Assembly: GCA_014873095.1 (NCBI GenBank)
Contig: CP050848.1
Span: forward strand, 5,639,850 to 5,703,849
Length of the DNA stretch: 64,000 nucleotides
From: Planctomycetales bacterium ZRK34
GTDB taxonomy: Bacteria > Planctomycetota > Phycisphaerae > Phycisphaerales > Zrk34
Reading direction: 5' to 3'
Below the pieces are notes generated by a model, which did not search any database, was not told the origin of the DNA, and worked only from the letters and a program-made list of their open reading frames with translations. Position 1 is the first letter of the stretch. Each line of letters starts with the position of its first letter. The position numbers were made by a program, and so were the translations under genes. Shown here piece after piece: positions 24,901 through 33,041 of the stretch.

Positions 24901-25244
24901 ACCGCAGGCTGGCAACTCGCGGCAAACGACCTGTTTTCCAATGAGCGCACTTTCCGGGGGTGACACATCTGTTCGCGCGGCGGGGTTTTTGGCGCGCCAG
25001 CGGGGTGGCGCGCACGAAGCTGTCGCGGGGCGGATTTTGAAAGCAGGTTTTCGGAAAAGCCGCGACACGCTGGTGCGCATGAACGTGACGGACGACACCC
25101 CGGTGCGCACCAGCGTTGCGCCGGGCGGTAGCGTTTGTGCGCACCGGGGTGACGCGGCGGCGGGTTTGTGCGCGCCGCGGGCCGCGAATCGGGGTTTTTC
25201 AGCGGATACCGGGGGTGGGGGTCGCTTTTTTCTGAGGGCGGTTT
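24901..25244. other. Non-coding stretch with GTTTGTGCGC repeats upstream of rplU
   Basis: About 340 bases without a convincing gene. GTTTGTGCGC occurs three times (25133-25142, 25164-25173, 25252-25261, the last inside the rplU promoter spacer), with further GTGCGCA palindromes near 25073, 25102 and 25137. Open frames cross it on both strands but show low-complexity Arg/Ala composition and no start signals. It may be a transcribed leader or a protein-binding region for rplU. Confidence 0.5.
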
Positions 25245-25274
25245 TTGACAGGTTTGTGCGCGTTGGGATTCAAT
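25245..25274 (+). promoter_or_regulatory. Candidate promoter of rplU
   Basis: TTGACA (25245-25250) followed after 18 bases by TTCAAT (25269-25274). The -35 is perfect and the -10 moderate. It would give a leader of about 105 bases. Confidence 0.55.
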
Positions 25275-25387
25275 TACGGGCCACTTGCCTGGGGGATCAA
25301 GGGTTGCTAAACTACGCGACTTGCAATCCCCCGCCCCCGGATGCTTCCCCCGGAAGCGCCGGCGGCGGGATACCCCGGAGACTTTTC

Positions 25388-25699
25388 ATGTACGCAGTCA
25401 TTGAAGATAGCGGCACCCAGTTCAAGGTCGGCAAGGGCGACATCATTCGCGTCGACCTGCGGGACCTGGCCGAAGATCAGACCGAAATCGAGTTCGACAA
25501 GGTGATGCTCGTCTCGGGCGACACCCCGAAGATCGGCACGCCCTACGTCGATGGCGCCAAGGTCAAGGCCGAGGTGCTGACCGAGGTGCGCGGCAGCAAG
25601 ATCACGATCATCAAGTACAAGCGTCGCAAGGGCTACCGCCGCAAACGCGGCCATCGCCAGAGCTTTCTGCGCATCCGCGTGACCGACATCGCCGCGTAA
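25388..25699 (+). CDS. rplU: Ribosomal protein bL21
   Basis: A 103-residue large-subunit protein that binds 23S rRNA. It begins MYAVIEDSGTQFKV, matching the family start, and ends with the basic KYKRRKGYRRKRGHRQSF and the strand FLRIRVTDI. GGAG lies seven bases before the ATG. A longer in-frame extension upstream is not coding. Normally rpmA (bL27) follows directly; here a terminator and a transporter gene follow instead. Confidence 0.97.
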   Translation: MYAVIEDSGTQFKVGKGDIIRVDLRDLAEDQTEIEFDKVMLVSGDTPKIGTPYVDGAKVKAEVLTEVRGSKITIIKYKRRKGYRRKRGHRQSFLRIRVTDIAA

Positions 25700-25725
25700 A
25701 TCGGCGAACATCCAGTATCATGTAC

Positions 25726-25754
25726 AGCGCCGTCCGTATGGGCGGCGCTTTTTT
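25726..25754 (+). terminator. Terminator of rplU
   Basis: AGCGCCGTCC and GGGCGGCGCT form a ten-pair stem (one G-U) around GTAT, followed by six T. It ends the rplU transcript and excludes a transporter start upstream of it. Confidence 0.92.
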
Positions 25755-25773
25755 ATTTGCGAGGCTCAACACG

Positions 25774-26952
25774 ATGTGGCGAGGCGTATCACTTCGAAAG
25801 CTGGCCTACCTGCTGCTGGGGCCGATGCTGGTCGAGACGCTGAGCATGCTGGTGACGTTTTACATGGCGCTTGAGGCCGTGCGGCTGGGTGTGCCTCCGC
25901 GTCAGCAGATGCTCATCGGCGCGATCGGCGCTTCGTCGTACGCCATCTCGGCGTTCGCCTGCGGGCGATGGGTCACGGCCCGGCTGGCGCCCAACGTGAT
26001 GCTGGTGATGATCATCATGGCCGCCGCTGCGGGGGTGCTGGCGATGAACCTGCACCGGTTTGCGTACTTTCTGATGATCATGCCGGTGATGGGCTTTTGC
26101 GTGGCGAATTTTTACGTGCCGTTTCAGGTGAACATGGGACACGTGCGGCCGTTTCACACGATGGCCTGGACCGTGGCGATCTACAACGTGGCGTGGGGCA
26201 CCGGCGGCGCGGCGGGGCCGTTTCTCAGCGGGTTTCTGCGGACCTCGCCGACTTTCGTGCTGGCAACACTGGCGATCGGGTTGATGCTGGGGCACACTGC
26301 GCTGAATCTGCTGTCGCGGGCCGCCCCGCCGCCGGGTGAATCCAGCGGGCCGACGATCGTGTTTGAATCATCGGCGTTGCAACGCCGGGTCGCATGGATC
26401 GCCGCGTTCGCTGCGGGCATCGTGTATCGCGGGTTGTACGTGACGCTGTGGCCGACGCTGGGCGTGCAGCGCGGGTGGAGCGATCAGACCATCGCAACGG
26501 GAGCATTGCTGCTGGCCCTGCCGCTGCCGCTGACAGCCCCGCTGTGGGCGAAGCTCCGCCGGCGGCTGGTCGCGCCGTGGGTCATGATCGGAACAATGAT
26601 CATCGGGGCGATCGGCGTGCTGTTGATTCCGCTGGCTGACTCACCGGCGATGACGATCGCGTGTATCACCTGCTGCGGGCTGGCCGAAAGCTGCGTCGTG
26701 TTTCACATGCTGTACTACGCCAACGCCGACAAACACACGGCCGGGCACAGCATCGGCATCTCGGAGTTCATCGCCGGTGGATGTTTCGTACTGGGCCCGA
26801 TGATGATGGGCCTGCTCGCATGGGACGATGCAACGGCCCTGCGAACATACATCGTCTCCGGCGCGGGCATGGTCGTGTCGATCGCGATCGTGATATGGAT
26901 GTGGACCAGCGGCACGCGCCGTGACCGGGCGCAAGCTGCGAAGATGAATTAA
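25774..26952 (+). CDS. MFS-type membrane transporter
   Basis: A 392-residue integral membrane protein with about twelve hydrophobic helices split by a central hydrophilic loop (about residues 182-205, rich in Pro, Gly and Ser), as in the major facilitator superfamily. Small-residue-rich helices such as GTGGAAGPFLSG and a short basic motif after helix 7 (AKLRRRL) fit. The substrate cannot be told. The start at 25774 has GAGG nine bases upstream; codons upstream lie in the rplU terminator. Its stop overlaps the stop of the convergent T-fold gene by four bases. Confidence 0.85.
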   Translation: MWRGVSLRKLAYLLLGPMLVETLSMLVTFYMALEAVRLGVPPRQQMLIGAIGASSYAISAFACGRWVTARLAPNVMLVMIIMAAAAGVLAMNLHRFAYFLMIMPVMGFCVANFYVPFQVNMGHVRPFHTMAWTVAIYNVAWGTGGAAGPFLSGFLRTSPTFVLATLAIGLMLGHTALNLLSRAAPPPGESSGPTIVFESSALQRRVAWIAAFAAGIVYRGLYVTLWPTLGVQRGWSDQTIATGALLLALPLPLTAPLWAKLRRRLVAPWVMIGTMIIGAIGVLLIPLADSPAMTIACITCCGLAESCVVFHMLYYANADKHTAGHSIGISEFIAGGCFVLGPMMMGLLAWDDATALRTYIVSGAGMVVSIAIVIWMWTSGTRRDRAQAAKMN

Positions 26953-27770
26953 CCGATCGATTCAGCGGGTCGGCGGAACGTGCACACCGTTTTGCTCGTT
27001 TCCCACACGCGAATCTGATCGAGAATCGCCCCGCGCTTGCGAACGGGTTCATCGAGCATGTGAAACACTGCTTGGGCGATGTGCTCGACGGACGGATTGC
27101 GATCGGCGAACTCGGGCACATCAACATTCAGATGCTTGTGGTCGAGCTTCTGGATGACGGCTTCGTCGACGATCGCGTCGAGGTCTTCGGCGGCAAGCGT
27201 CTGCCCGCCGGGCGTGATCCAACACAGCGTGGTGACTTCGAGGCGGTAGTTGTGACCATGGCCGGCGGGGTTGTTGCACTTGCCGAAAACGCGCTGGTTC
27301 TGCTCGTCGCTGAGTTCACCGGCATGCAGGCGATGGGCGGCGGAAAATTCGTACTGTTGGGTGATGAGCACGTGGTCGAGCATGTTTGTCTCCAGCGTGA
27401 TCGCATAGGTCGGGGTCAGGCGGAGTGTGATGTTTTGCACGGCATCGTCGAGTTGCGGGCCGATCACGGCGGCGATGCGTTGCATCAGCGCGCCGAGCTG
27501 GTCGGCTTTTTCCGCATCTTTGGCGAAGTCGGACACGATCGGCAAGGCCGCGTCGCGCACCACCTGATCGATGCGTTTGATGTTCATGAAGTAGCCGGTC
27601 GCGGGATCGGCATCGCCGGTGCATGTGACGTCCAGCTCGTAGTAACGCCCCAACCCGCGCATCGGCGGCCAGGCGGCGAAGGTGTTGTTCGCCGGGGTGT
27701 CGGTCGCCAGGGAGCCATCGGGCCCGAGGCAGAATCGCACGGTGCGTGTGAGCTGAATCGGCATGGGCAT
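26949..27770 (-). CDS. Tandem T-fold protein, 6-pyruvoyl-tetrahydropterin synthase/QueD family
   Basis: A 273-residue protein made of two T-fold units. The C-terminal one is complete: zinc histidines H146 (SAAHRLH), H171 and H173 (GHGHNY), the catalytic cysteine C165 (GKCNNPAG), LDHKHLN (209-215) and WETSK with the substrate glutamate about E257. Such enzymes make 6-carboxy- or 6-pyruvoyl-tetrahydropterin from dihydroneopterin triphosphate, for queuosine or pterin synthesis. The N-terminal unit (about 1-125) has GRYYELDVTCTGD and a similar fold pattern but lacks the zinc histidines, so it looks like a degenerate partner domain. Family proteins are usually single-domain of about 120-140 residues. 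No other queuosine genes are near. Confidence 0.85.
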   Translation of the reverse strand: MPMPIQLTRTVRFCLGPDGSLATDTPANNTFAAWPPMRGLGRYYELDVTCTGDADPATGYFMNIKRIDQVVRDAALPIVSDFAKDAEKADQLGALMQRIAAVIGPQLDDAVQNITLRLTPTYAITLETNMLDHVLITQQYEFSAAHRLHAGELSDEQNQRVFGKCNNPAGHGHNYRLEVTTLCWITPGGQTLAAEDLDAIVDEAVIQKLDHKHLNVDVPEFADRNPSVEHIAQAVFHMLDEPVRKRGAILDQIRVWETSKTVCTFRRPAESIG

Positions 27771-27832
27771 ATGTTACGGGCGCGGATCGTTCGAGGACAG
27801 TGATCACCGGGCGACCGATGCCGCGGCGGGCT

Positions 27833-28702
27833 TTAGTGTTGCGATGCGGTGGTGTACTGCCGGCGAAACTGCCCGGGGCTGCAGCCTTTGAGCCGGGCAA
27901 ACTGTCGATGGAAGTTGGCGGCGTTGTTGAACCCGGCCCGGTAGCAGATTTCCAGCACGGTCAGATTCGTTTCGATCAACAGCCGGGCGGCCAGGCCCAG
28001 TCGCAGCTCGTTGACATACGCGGTCATGGTCCGACCCGTAGCGCGTTTGAAAAAGCGACTGAAGGCGGCGGGGTTCATCCGCAACATACGCGAGACTTTC
28101 GACTGCTGGATCGTCTCGGTGAAATGCTCATGTAGATACCCGCAAACTTCATCGATGCGCTGCTGCTCACGCAGGCGAAGCGACGGCTCATAACCCGCCG
28201 AGGCCAGCGATCGCACCGACGGCATGTGCGACAGCTCGCAGAGAATGCCCAGCAGCGAAACCAGTTGCACATCACCGGCAAGCGTCGGCAGCGTTTTGAT
28301 CTGCTGAATCAACTGTGATGACTCGCCTTGTTGCGGTACGAAGCGTAACCCGCGACGGGACTCTTCGAGCATGTGGCCGACGTGGCGCATCTCGGGCGTG
28401 TTGAAAAAGCGACTGCCGAGAAAGTCGGCGTCGAACTGCACCACGACCGCTCGCTGCTGTCGCCCGGCCAGTTGCGGCCCGGCCCAGGTGTGTGGCAGAT
28501 TCGGGCCGAGCAGCACGAGGTCGCCCGGGCCGTAGGGCTCGATGTGATCACCGACGAAGCGCGTGCCGGCCCCCTGCACGATGTAGGTCAACTCGCACTG
28601 CGGGTGATAGTGCCACGCAAACTCATACGTCGGCTCGACCCGCTGAAAACTGTGAAACGATGCGTCCGGCCTCGGCGCCACCTGCTCGTATGTCGCCTGC
28701 AT
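27833..28702 (-). CDS. AraC-family transcriptional regulator
   Basis: A 289-residue regulator. The N-terminal half is a cupin-like sensor domain with WHYHPQCELTYIV, a histidine-rich pattern that often binds a sugar or metal. The C-terminal 100 residues form the AraC double helix-turn-helix, with SRMLRMNPAAFSRFFKRATG and the second helix signature VLEICYRAGFNNAANFHRQF. AGGAGG six bases before the ATG sets the start. It is divergent from a PhyH dioxygenase, with 169 bases between, so it most likely controls that gene and itself (inference). Confidence 0.92.
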   Translation of the reverse strand: MQATYEQVAPRPDASFHSFQRVEPTYEFAWHYHPQCELTYIVQGAGTRFVGDHIEPYGPGDLVLLGPNLPHTWAGPQLAGRQQRAVVVQFDADFLGSRFFNTPEMRHVGHMLEESRRGLRFVPQQGESSQLIQQIKTLPTLAGDVQLVSLLGILCELSHMPSVRSLASAGYEPSLRLREQQRIDEVCGYLHEHFTETIQQSKVSRMLRMNPAAFSRFFKRATGRTMTAYVNELRLGLAARLLIETNLTVLEICYRAGFNNAANFHRQFARLKGCSPGQFRRQYTTASQH

Positions 28703-28871
28703 GGCACCCTCCTGACATGGCGTCAGTTTACACGCATTCTACGCCTGCCCCCCATATCAGCGCACAACCAATACATAATATTGCCAACGCACTGGTCGCT
28801 CAGCGATCGCCTCGCCGCCATAATGCTCACAGTCAGACGTTTTCGCAGCAGCCTTAAAACCGGAGACACCC

Positions 28872-29711
28872 ATGCCCACGACGCCCCCCGCGATCGATAT
28901 CGATTCGGCCTACACGCTGAGCGACGAGCAGATCGACTTCTTCCGACGCCGCGGATTCATCAAGCTCAAGCAGGTGCTGTCACCGGAAACGCTCGAGCAC
29001 TACCGCCGCGTGATCACCCAGCGCGTCATCGAGCTCAACGATCTGGCGAATGTTCCCTGGGAACAGCGCGACACGTATCAGAAGGCCTTCATTCAGGTGA
29101 TGAACCTCTGGCTCAAGGACGACACGGTCAAGGAGTTCGTGTTCGGCAAACGGCTGGCGCGACTCGCTGCGGAGCTGATGGGTGTCGACGGCGTGCGGTT
29201 GTATCACGATCAGGCGCTGTACAAAGAGCCGAGCAAAACCGCCAACGCGGGTCACACCCCGTGGCACGCCGACCAATACTACTGGCCGATCGATACCACC
29301 AACACATGCACCGCGTGGATTCCGCTTCATGCGGTCCCGCTGGAGGCCGGGCCGTTGAGCTTCGCCGCCGAGTCGCATCATCACGAGATCGGCCGCGACC
29401 TGGAGATTTCCGACGAATCGGAAGCCGTGCTGCAGCGTGAACTCGCCGAGGCGGGTTTCGATCACGTCGTCGAGCCGTTCGACCTCGGCGAGGTGAGCTT
29501 TCATTACGGGTGGACCTACCACCGCGCCGGGCCCAACACTTCGCAGCAGCCGCGCGAGGTGATGACGGTGATTTACATGGACCAGACCGCCCGCGTGACC
29601 GAGCCGAAAAACACGTACCAGGTCAACGATCACAACACCTGGCTGCCCGGCACGGCAATCGGCGGCCCCGCGGCGTCAAAGATCAATCCCGTGCTGTATC
29701 ACAAAGACTGA
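28872..29711 (+). CDS. Phytanoyl-CoA dioxygenase (PhyH) family protein
   Basis: A 279-residue Fe(II)/2-oxoglutarate oxygenase of the PhyH family, distinct from the one at 4636. The iron ligands H132-x-D134 (WHADQYYW) and a distal histidine near 222 in GWTYHRAGPN are present, and the region LEAGPLSFAAESHH after strand 4 is typical. The ATG follows CCGGAG at a good distance. It is divergent from an AraC-type regulator and 21 bases upstream of a heptosyltransferase, but belongs functionally to neither for certain. The substrate is unknown. Confidence 0.88.
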   Translation: MPTTPPAIDIDSAYTLSDEQIDFFRRRGFIKLKQVLSPETLEHYRRVITQRVIELNDLANVPWEQRDTYQKAFIQVMNLWLKDDTVKEFVFGKRLARLAAELMGVDGVRLYHDQALYKEPSKTANAGHTPWHADQYYWPIDTTNTCTAWIPLHAVPLEAGPLSFAAESHHHEIGRDLEISDESEAVLQRELAEAGFDHVVEPFDLGEVSFHYGWTYHRAGPNTSQQPREVMTVIYMDQTARVTEPKNTYQVNDHNTWLPGTAIGGPAASKINPVLYHKD

Positions 29712-29732
29712 GCGATCCGATATATTGTGCGG

Positions 29733-30821
29733 ATGAGCGTTTCGACGACGAAACCACGCCGCATACTGATCATTCGCCCAAGCGCCCTGGGCGATGTGGC
29801 GCGCACGGTGCCGGCGCTGGTGAGCCTGAAGCGGACTTTCCCGGAAGCGCAGATCGACTGGCTCGTGCAGGATTGCTTCGCAGAGGCGATCGCACATCAC
29901 CCGGATCTTGGCGAGGTGATTCCGTTCGCCCGCAAGCGGTTTCGGCGGGTGCTAACCAACTTCAAGGTGATGGGCGAGATGCGCCGTTTTCTCGGCGACC
30001 TGCGACGGCGCGGCTACGACCGCGTGTATGACCTGCAGGGACTGGGCCGCAGCGGTTTTTTCACGTGGGCGACGCGCGCTCCGTTTCGGGCCGGCCCGCG
30101 AGATGCGCGCGAGATGGCCTGGCTCGGGTACACCCATCGGGTTCAAATTGATCACTCGATACAACACACGGTCGATCGGATGCTGGCGGTGATGCAGGCT
30201 GACGATGTGCCGATCGTGCGCGACATGCGAATTTATGTCGGCGAAACGGACCGCGCCTGGGCCCGTGACTATTTCGAGCAACAACAGATCGATCCGGCGC
30301 GCTGTGCCGTGGTGGCGCCGACGGCCCGGTGGCTGAGCAAGTGCTGGCCCGTGGCGCGTTACGGCGAACTGATCGACCGACTCAGCGAGGCGGGCTTCGA
30401 GGCGGCGGCGATCGTCGGGGCGCCGAACGACCGCGAGCAGGTGTCGCCATTGTTAGAAAATCGTCAGCATCCCGTGCGGCGGTTGGACCTGGTCGGGGCC
30501 ACGAGCGTGGGGCAGTTGATGGCGGTGATCGAGGCGTCGGGGCTTGTTTTAGCGAATGATTCAGCGGCTTTGCACATCGCCATCGGACTGGGCAAGCGGG
30601 CCGTGTGCGTGTTCGGCCCGACGAACCCGGCTAAGGTCGGCCCCTATCGTTATGACACGGGGCTGGTCTGTGCCGAGTCGACAACACCCGCCGACCGCGT
30701 AAACTATCGGTCTGCCGGTAATGACCAGTCGCTGATTGCGACGGTCAGCACCGAGCAGGTCTGGGCGGCGACGCGACGTGTGCTCGAGGCCCCGCCCCCG
30801 ACAACCCGCCATGATGACTGA
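29733..30821 (+). CDS. GT9 heptosyltransferase-like glycosyltransferase
   Basis: A 362-residue glycosyltransferase of family 9 with GT-B fold. The N-terminal domain begins RILIIRPSALGDVARTVPAL, the WaaC/WaaF start signature with a catalytic Asp shortly after the nucleotide loop; the C-terminal domain has LVLANDSAALHIAIGLGKRAVCVFGPTNPAKVGPY (shown by its ends), the donor-binding signature. It transfers a heptose to the LPS inner core at the cytoplasmic face. The following genes lpxK and hldE make the lipid A acceptor chain and the heptose donor, which supports the role. Confidence 0.92.
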   Translation: MSVSTTKPRRILIIRPSALGDVARTVPALVSLKRTFPEAQIDWLVQDCFAEAIAHHPDLGEVIPFARKRFRRVLTNFKVMGEMRRFLGDLRRRGYDRVYDLQGLGRSGFFTWATRAPFRAGPRDAREMAWLGYTHRVQIDHSIQHTVDRMLAVMQADDVPIVRDMRIYVGETDRAWARDYFEQQQIDPARCAVVAPTARWLSKCWPVARYGELIDRLSEAGFEAAAIVGAPNDREQVSPLLENRQHPVRRLDLVGATSVGQLMAVIEASGLVLANDSAALHIAIGLGKRAVCVFGPTNPAKVGPYRYDTGLVCAESTTPADRVNYRSAGNDQSLIATVSTEQVWAATRRVLEAPPPTTRHDD

Positions 30822-30872
30822 TCGTTTTCGACTGTCCCCAATGCCTGATCAACGTGCTTGAAAAGACCCGCG

Positions 30873-31433
30873 ATGTTCCGCCGCCATGTACTTGCCCGAA
30901 GTCGACTGCTGATTCGCCGCTTGCGGGCGTTTGTGTTGCACAATGTGCTGCACGCGGATGATCCGCCGTATCGACTGGCGTTGGGCGTGGCGATCGGCAT
31001 GTGGGTGACGTTCACGCCGACGGTCGGATTTCAGATGATGCTGGTGGTGTTTCTGGCGTGGCTGCTGGGGGGCAACAAGGTGGTGGGCGTGCCGGTGGTG
31101 TGGCTGTCGAACCCGGTGACGATCGTGCCGATTTTTTATCCGTGCTATCGGCTGGGCGTGATGATCACGAACATGCCGCAGGTCAGCGAAGCCTGGTGGC
31201 TGGAGTTGGCCTCACCGCCGGAGGGCTGGTGGCCGGCGGTGTCGTTCTATTGGACGCGCGTGATGGAGATCGCCGTGCCGCTGTGGCTGGGGTGTCTGGT
31301 CGTCGCCACGCTGATCGCGCTGCCGACGTACATCATCGTCGAACGACTGGTTCGTTATTACCGCTTGCGTCGATGGGGGCAGCTTGTGCCGCCGCCCCCG
31401 CCGCCGATCAAACCGACGGAGCCCAAGTCATGA
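30873..31433 (+). CDS. DUF2062-domain membrane protein
   Basis: A 186-residue membrane protein with DUF2062 features: DDPPYRLALGVAIGMWVTFTP, a following hydrophobic helix, and LSNPVTIVPIFYPCYRLG, then two more helices and a proline run PPPPPPIKP at the end. The domain is often found near or fused to envelope glycosyltransferases, but its molecular role is not established. A TTG at 30858 is an alternative start. The stop overlaps the maf start as ATGA, so the two are coupled. Confidence 0.86.
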   Translation: MFRRHVLARSRLLIRRLRAFVLHNVLHADDPPYRLALGVAIGMWVTFTPTVGFQMMLVVFLAWLLGGNKVVGVPVVWLSNPVTIVPIFYPCYRLGVMITNMPQVSEAWWLELASPPEGWWPAVSFYWTRVMEIAVPLWLGCLVVATLIALPTYIIVERLVRYYRLRRWGQLVPPPPPPIKPTEPKS

Positions 31434-32011
31434 AGCTGATACTGGCCAGCGCGTCGCCGCGTCGTGCGAAGCTTTTGCGAGAAGCGGGGTTTGAATTTGA
31501 GCAGATGAATCCGCCGTTTGACGACACGCAGGCCGAGCTGCCGGGGATGTCGCCCGAAGATGCCGCGAAGATACTCGCGTGGCGCAAGGCCATCAGCGCC
31601 AGTGAACATCTCGAAGACGACCTCGTGCTCGGGGCCGACACGTTGCTGTCGGTCGACGGGCGCATTGTGGGTAAACCTGCCGACGCCGATGAGGCCCGCG
31701 CCATGTTGCGGGAGTTGATCGGCCGATCGCATGAGGTGATTACCGGTGTGTGCCTGCTGGACGTGGAAACCGGCCACCAGGAGATGTTCACCGACACTGC
31801 CGCCGTGCAGATCGGCGAACTGGATGAAGCGACGTTCGAAGCGTATCTGACCAACGAGGCGTGGCGCGGCAAGGCTGGCGGGTATAATCTTGCGGAGCTC
31901 CGCGAGGCATGGCCGATTCAAGTGGATGGGGACGCCGACACCGTGATCGGCCTGCCGATGCAGAAGCTGACGCCAATGCTTCGCGAATACCTGTCCGCCC
32001 TGTCTGATTGA
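31430..32011 (+). CDS. maf: Maf-family nucleotide pyrophosphatase
   Basis: A 193-residue Maf protein, a pyrophosphatase for non-canonical or modified nucleoside triphosphates. It begins LILASASPRRAKLLREAG, with SASPRR being the family signature, then has VLGADTLLSVDGRIVGKP and GKAGGYNLAE in the normal order. Start by ATGA overlap with the DUF2062 gene. Its place inside an LPS operon may reflect only co-expression. Confidence 0.94.
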   Translation: MKLILASASPRRAKLLREAGFEFEQMNPPFDDTQAELPGMSPEDAAKILAWRKAISASEHLEDDLVLGADTLLSVDGRIVGKPADADEARAMLRELIGRSHEVITGVCLLDVETGHQEMFTDTAAVQIGELDEATFEAYLTNEAWRGKAGGYNLAELREAWPIQVDGDADTVIGLPMQKLTPMLREYLSALSD

Positions 32012-32018
32012 TACGCCC

Positions 32019-33041
32019 GTGAGCAACCCCGATCATCTGAACAACCCGCTGGCTCAACTGGCCGCCGCCGCCGTCGAGCCGTTGTACACCGGCGTGATCG
32101 GCCTGCGCAATTTCGGATATAACTGCGGGTTTCTTCCGACGCGCCGGGCGCCGATGCCGATCATCAGCGTCGGCAATCTCACCGCCGGCGGCACGGGCAA
32201 AACACCGATCGTCATTGACGTGGTCCGCCGCCTGCAATCGCTGGGCGCGACGCCCGGCGTGATCCTGCGCGGCTACCATGCCGATTCAGAAGGGCGCAGC
32301 GACGAGGCGTTGGTCTACGAAACCGCCCTGCCGTTTGTGCCCGTCGTCATCGGCGGCAATCGTCTCGCGGCCGCCCACGCGATGCATCGTGATCATCCGC
32401 AGGTGAATGTCGTCGTGCTGGACGATGCGTTTCAACATCGACGGATCGCGCGCGAGCTCGACCTCGTGCTCATCGATGCGACCAACCCGTTCGGACACGA
32501 CGCGGTGCTGCCGCGCGGGCTGATGCGTGAAGCCCCGGCGGGGTTGCGGCGCGCTGATGCAGTGATCGTGACGCGCAGCGACCAGGTGGACAAAAACACC
32601 CTCGCCGCGATCGACCGCCGCATCGAAGCCACCGCCGGCCGCCCGCCGATCGCACACGCCGTGCACGCATGGGTCGGCTTCGTCGATGAGCAGGACCAGG
32701 CGATCGACCCCGGCCATCGGCGCGTCACGATCATGTGCGGCCTGGGCAATCCGCAGGCGTTTATTCAACAGGCGCGTGATCGATTCGTCATCGAGCAACA
32801 GCGTGTCTTCGCCGACCATCATGATTACACCACCGCCGACGTGTCTGACCTGCCCGAGTGCGACGCGGTGCTGACCACCGACAAGGATTACGTCAAGCTT
32901 CGCCGCCTGCTAGAATCACAACCGCTGAGCGTGCCGGTGTGGCGCCCGAAGCTGGAAATCCGTTGGCTCGACGGTGAGGCCGCCGTCGCGGATCGACTCG
33001 CCGCCGTCGTCGAATGTGACCGCCAAAGCAGCAGAACATGA
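32019..33041 (+). CDS. lpxK: Tetraacyldisaccharide 4'-kinase
   Basis: A 340-residue inner-membrane-associated kinase that phosphorylates the 4' position of the lipid A disaccharide. The P-loop is SVGNLTAGGTGKTP (about residues 50-63), followed by LRGYHADSEG and the LDDAFQHRRI motif with the expected catalytic Asp/His pair. GTG start seven bases after the maf stop. The downstream hldE start overlaps its stop (ATGA), so lipid A and heptose synthesis are translated together. Presence of lpxK means that the organism makes lipid A. Confidence 0.95.
   Translation: MSNPDHLNNPLAQLAAAAVEPLYTGVIGLRNFGYNCGFLPTRRAPMPIISVGNLTAGGTGKTPIVIDVVRRLQSLGATPGVILRGYHADSEGRSDEALVYETALPFVPVVIGGNRLAAAHAMHRDHPQVNVVVLDDAFQHRRIARELDLVLIDATNPFGHDAVLPRGLMREAPAGLRRADAVIVTRSDQVDKNTLAAIDRRIEATAGRPPIAHAVHAWVGFVDEQDQAIDPGHRRVTIMCGLGNPQAFIQQARDRFVIEQQRVFADHHDYTTADVSDLPECDAVLTTDKDYVKLRRLLESQPLSVPVWRPKLEIRWLDGEAAVADRLAAVVECDRQSSRT

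Noticed and set aside
24848..25144. Minus-strand frames over the GTTTGTGCGC region
   Set aside because: Arg/Ala/Pro-rich low-complexity translations in two overlapping frames, no ribosome site, repeats explain the open frames.
24845..25387. In-frame N-terminal extension of rplU of about 180 codons
   Set aside because: The family start MYAVIEDSG with a good Shine-Dalgarno lies at 25388, a promoter lies inside the extension, and the extension has no protein-like pattern.
25720..25773. Upstream start for the MFS transporter
   Set aside because: These codons lie in the rplU terminator; 25774 has a ribosome site.
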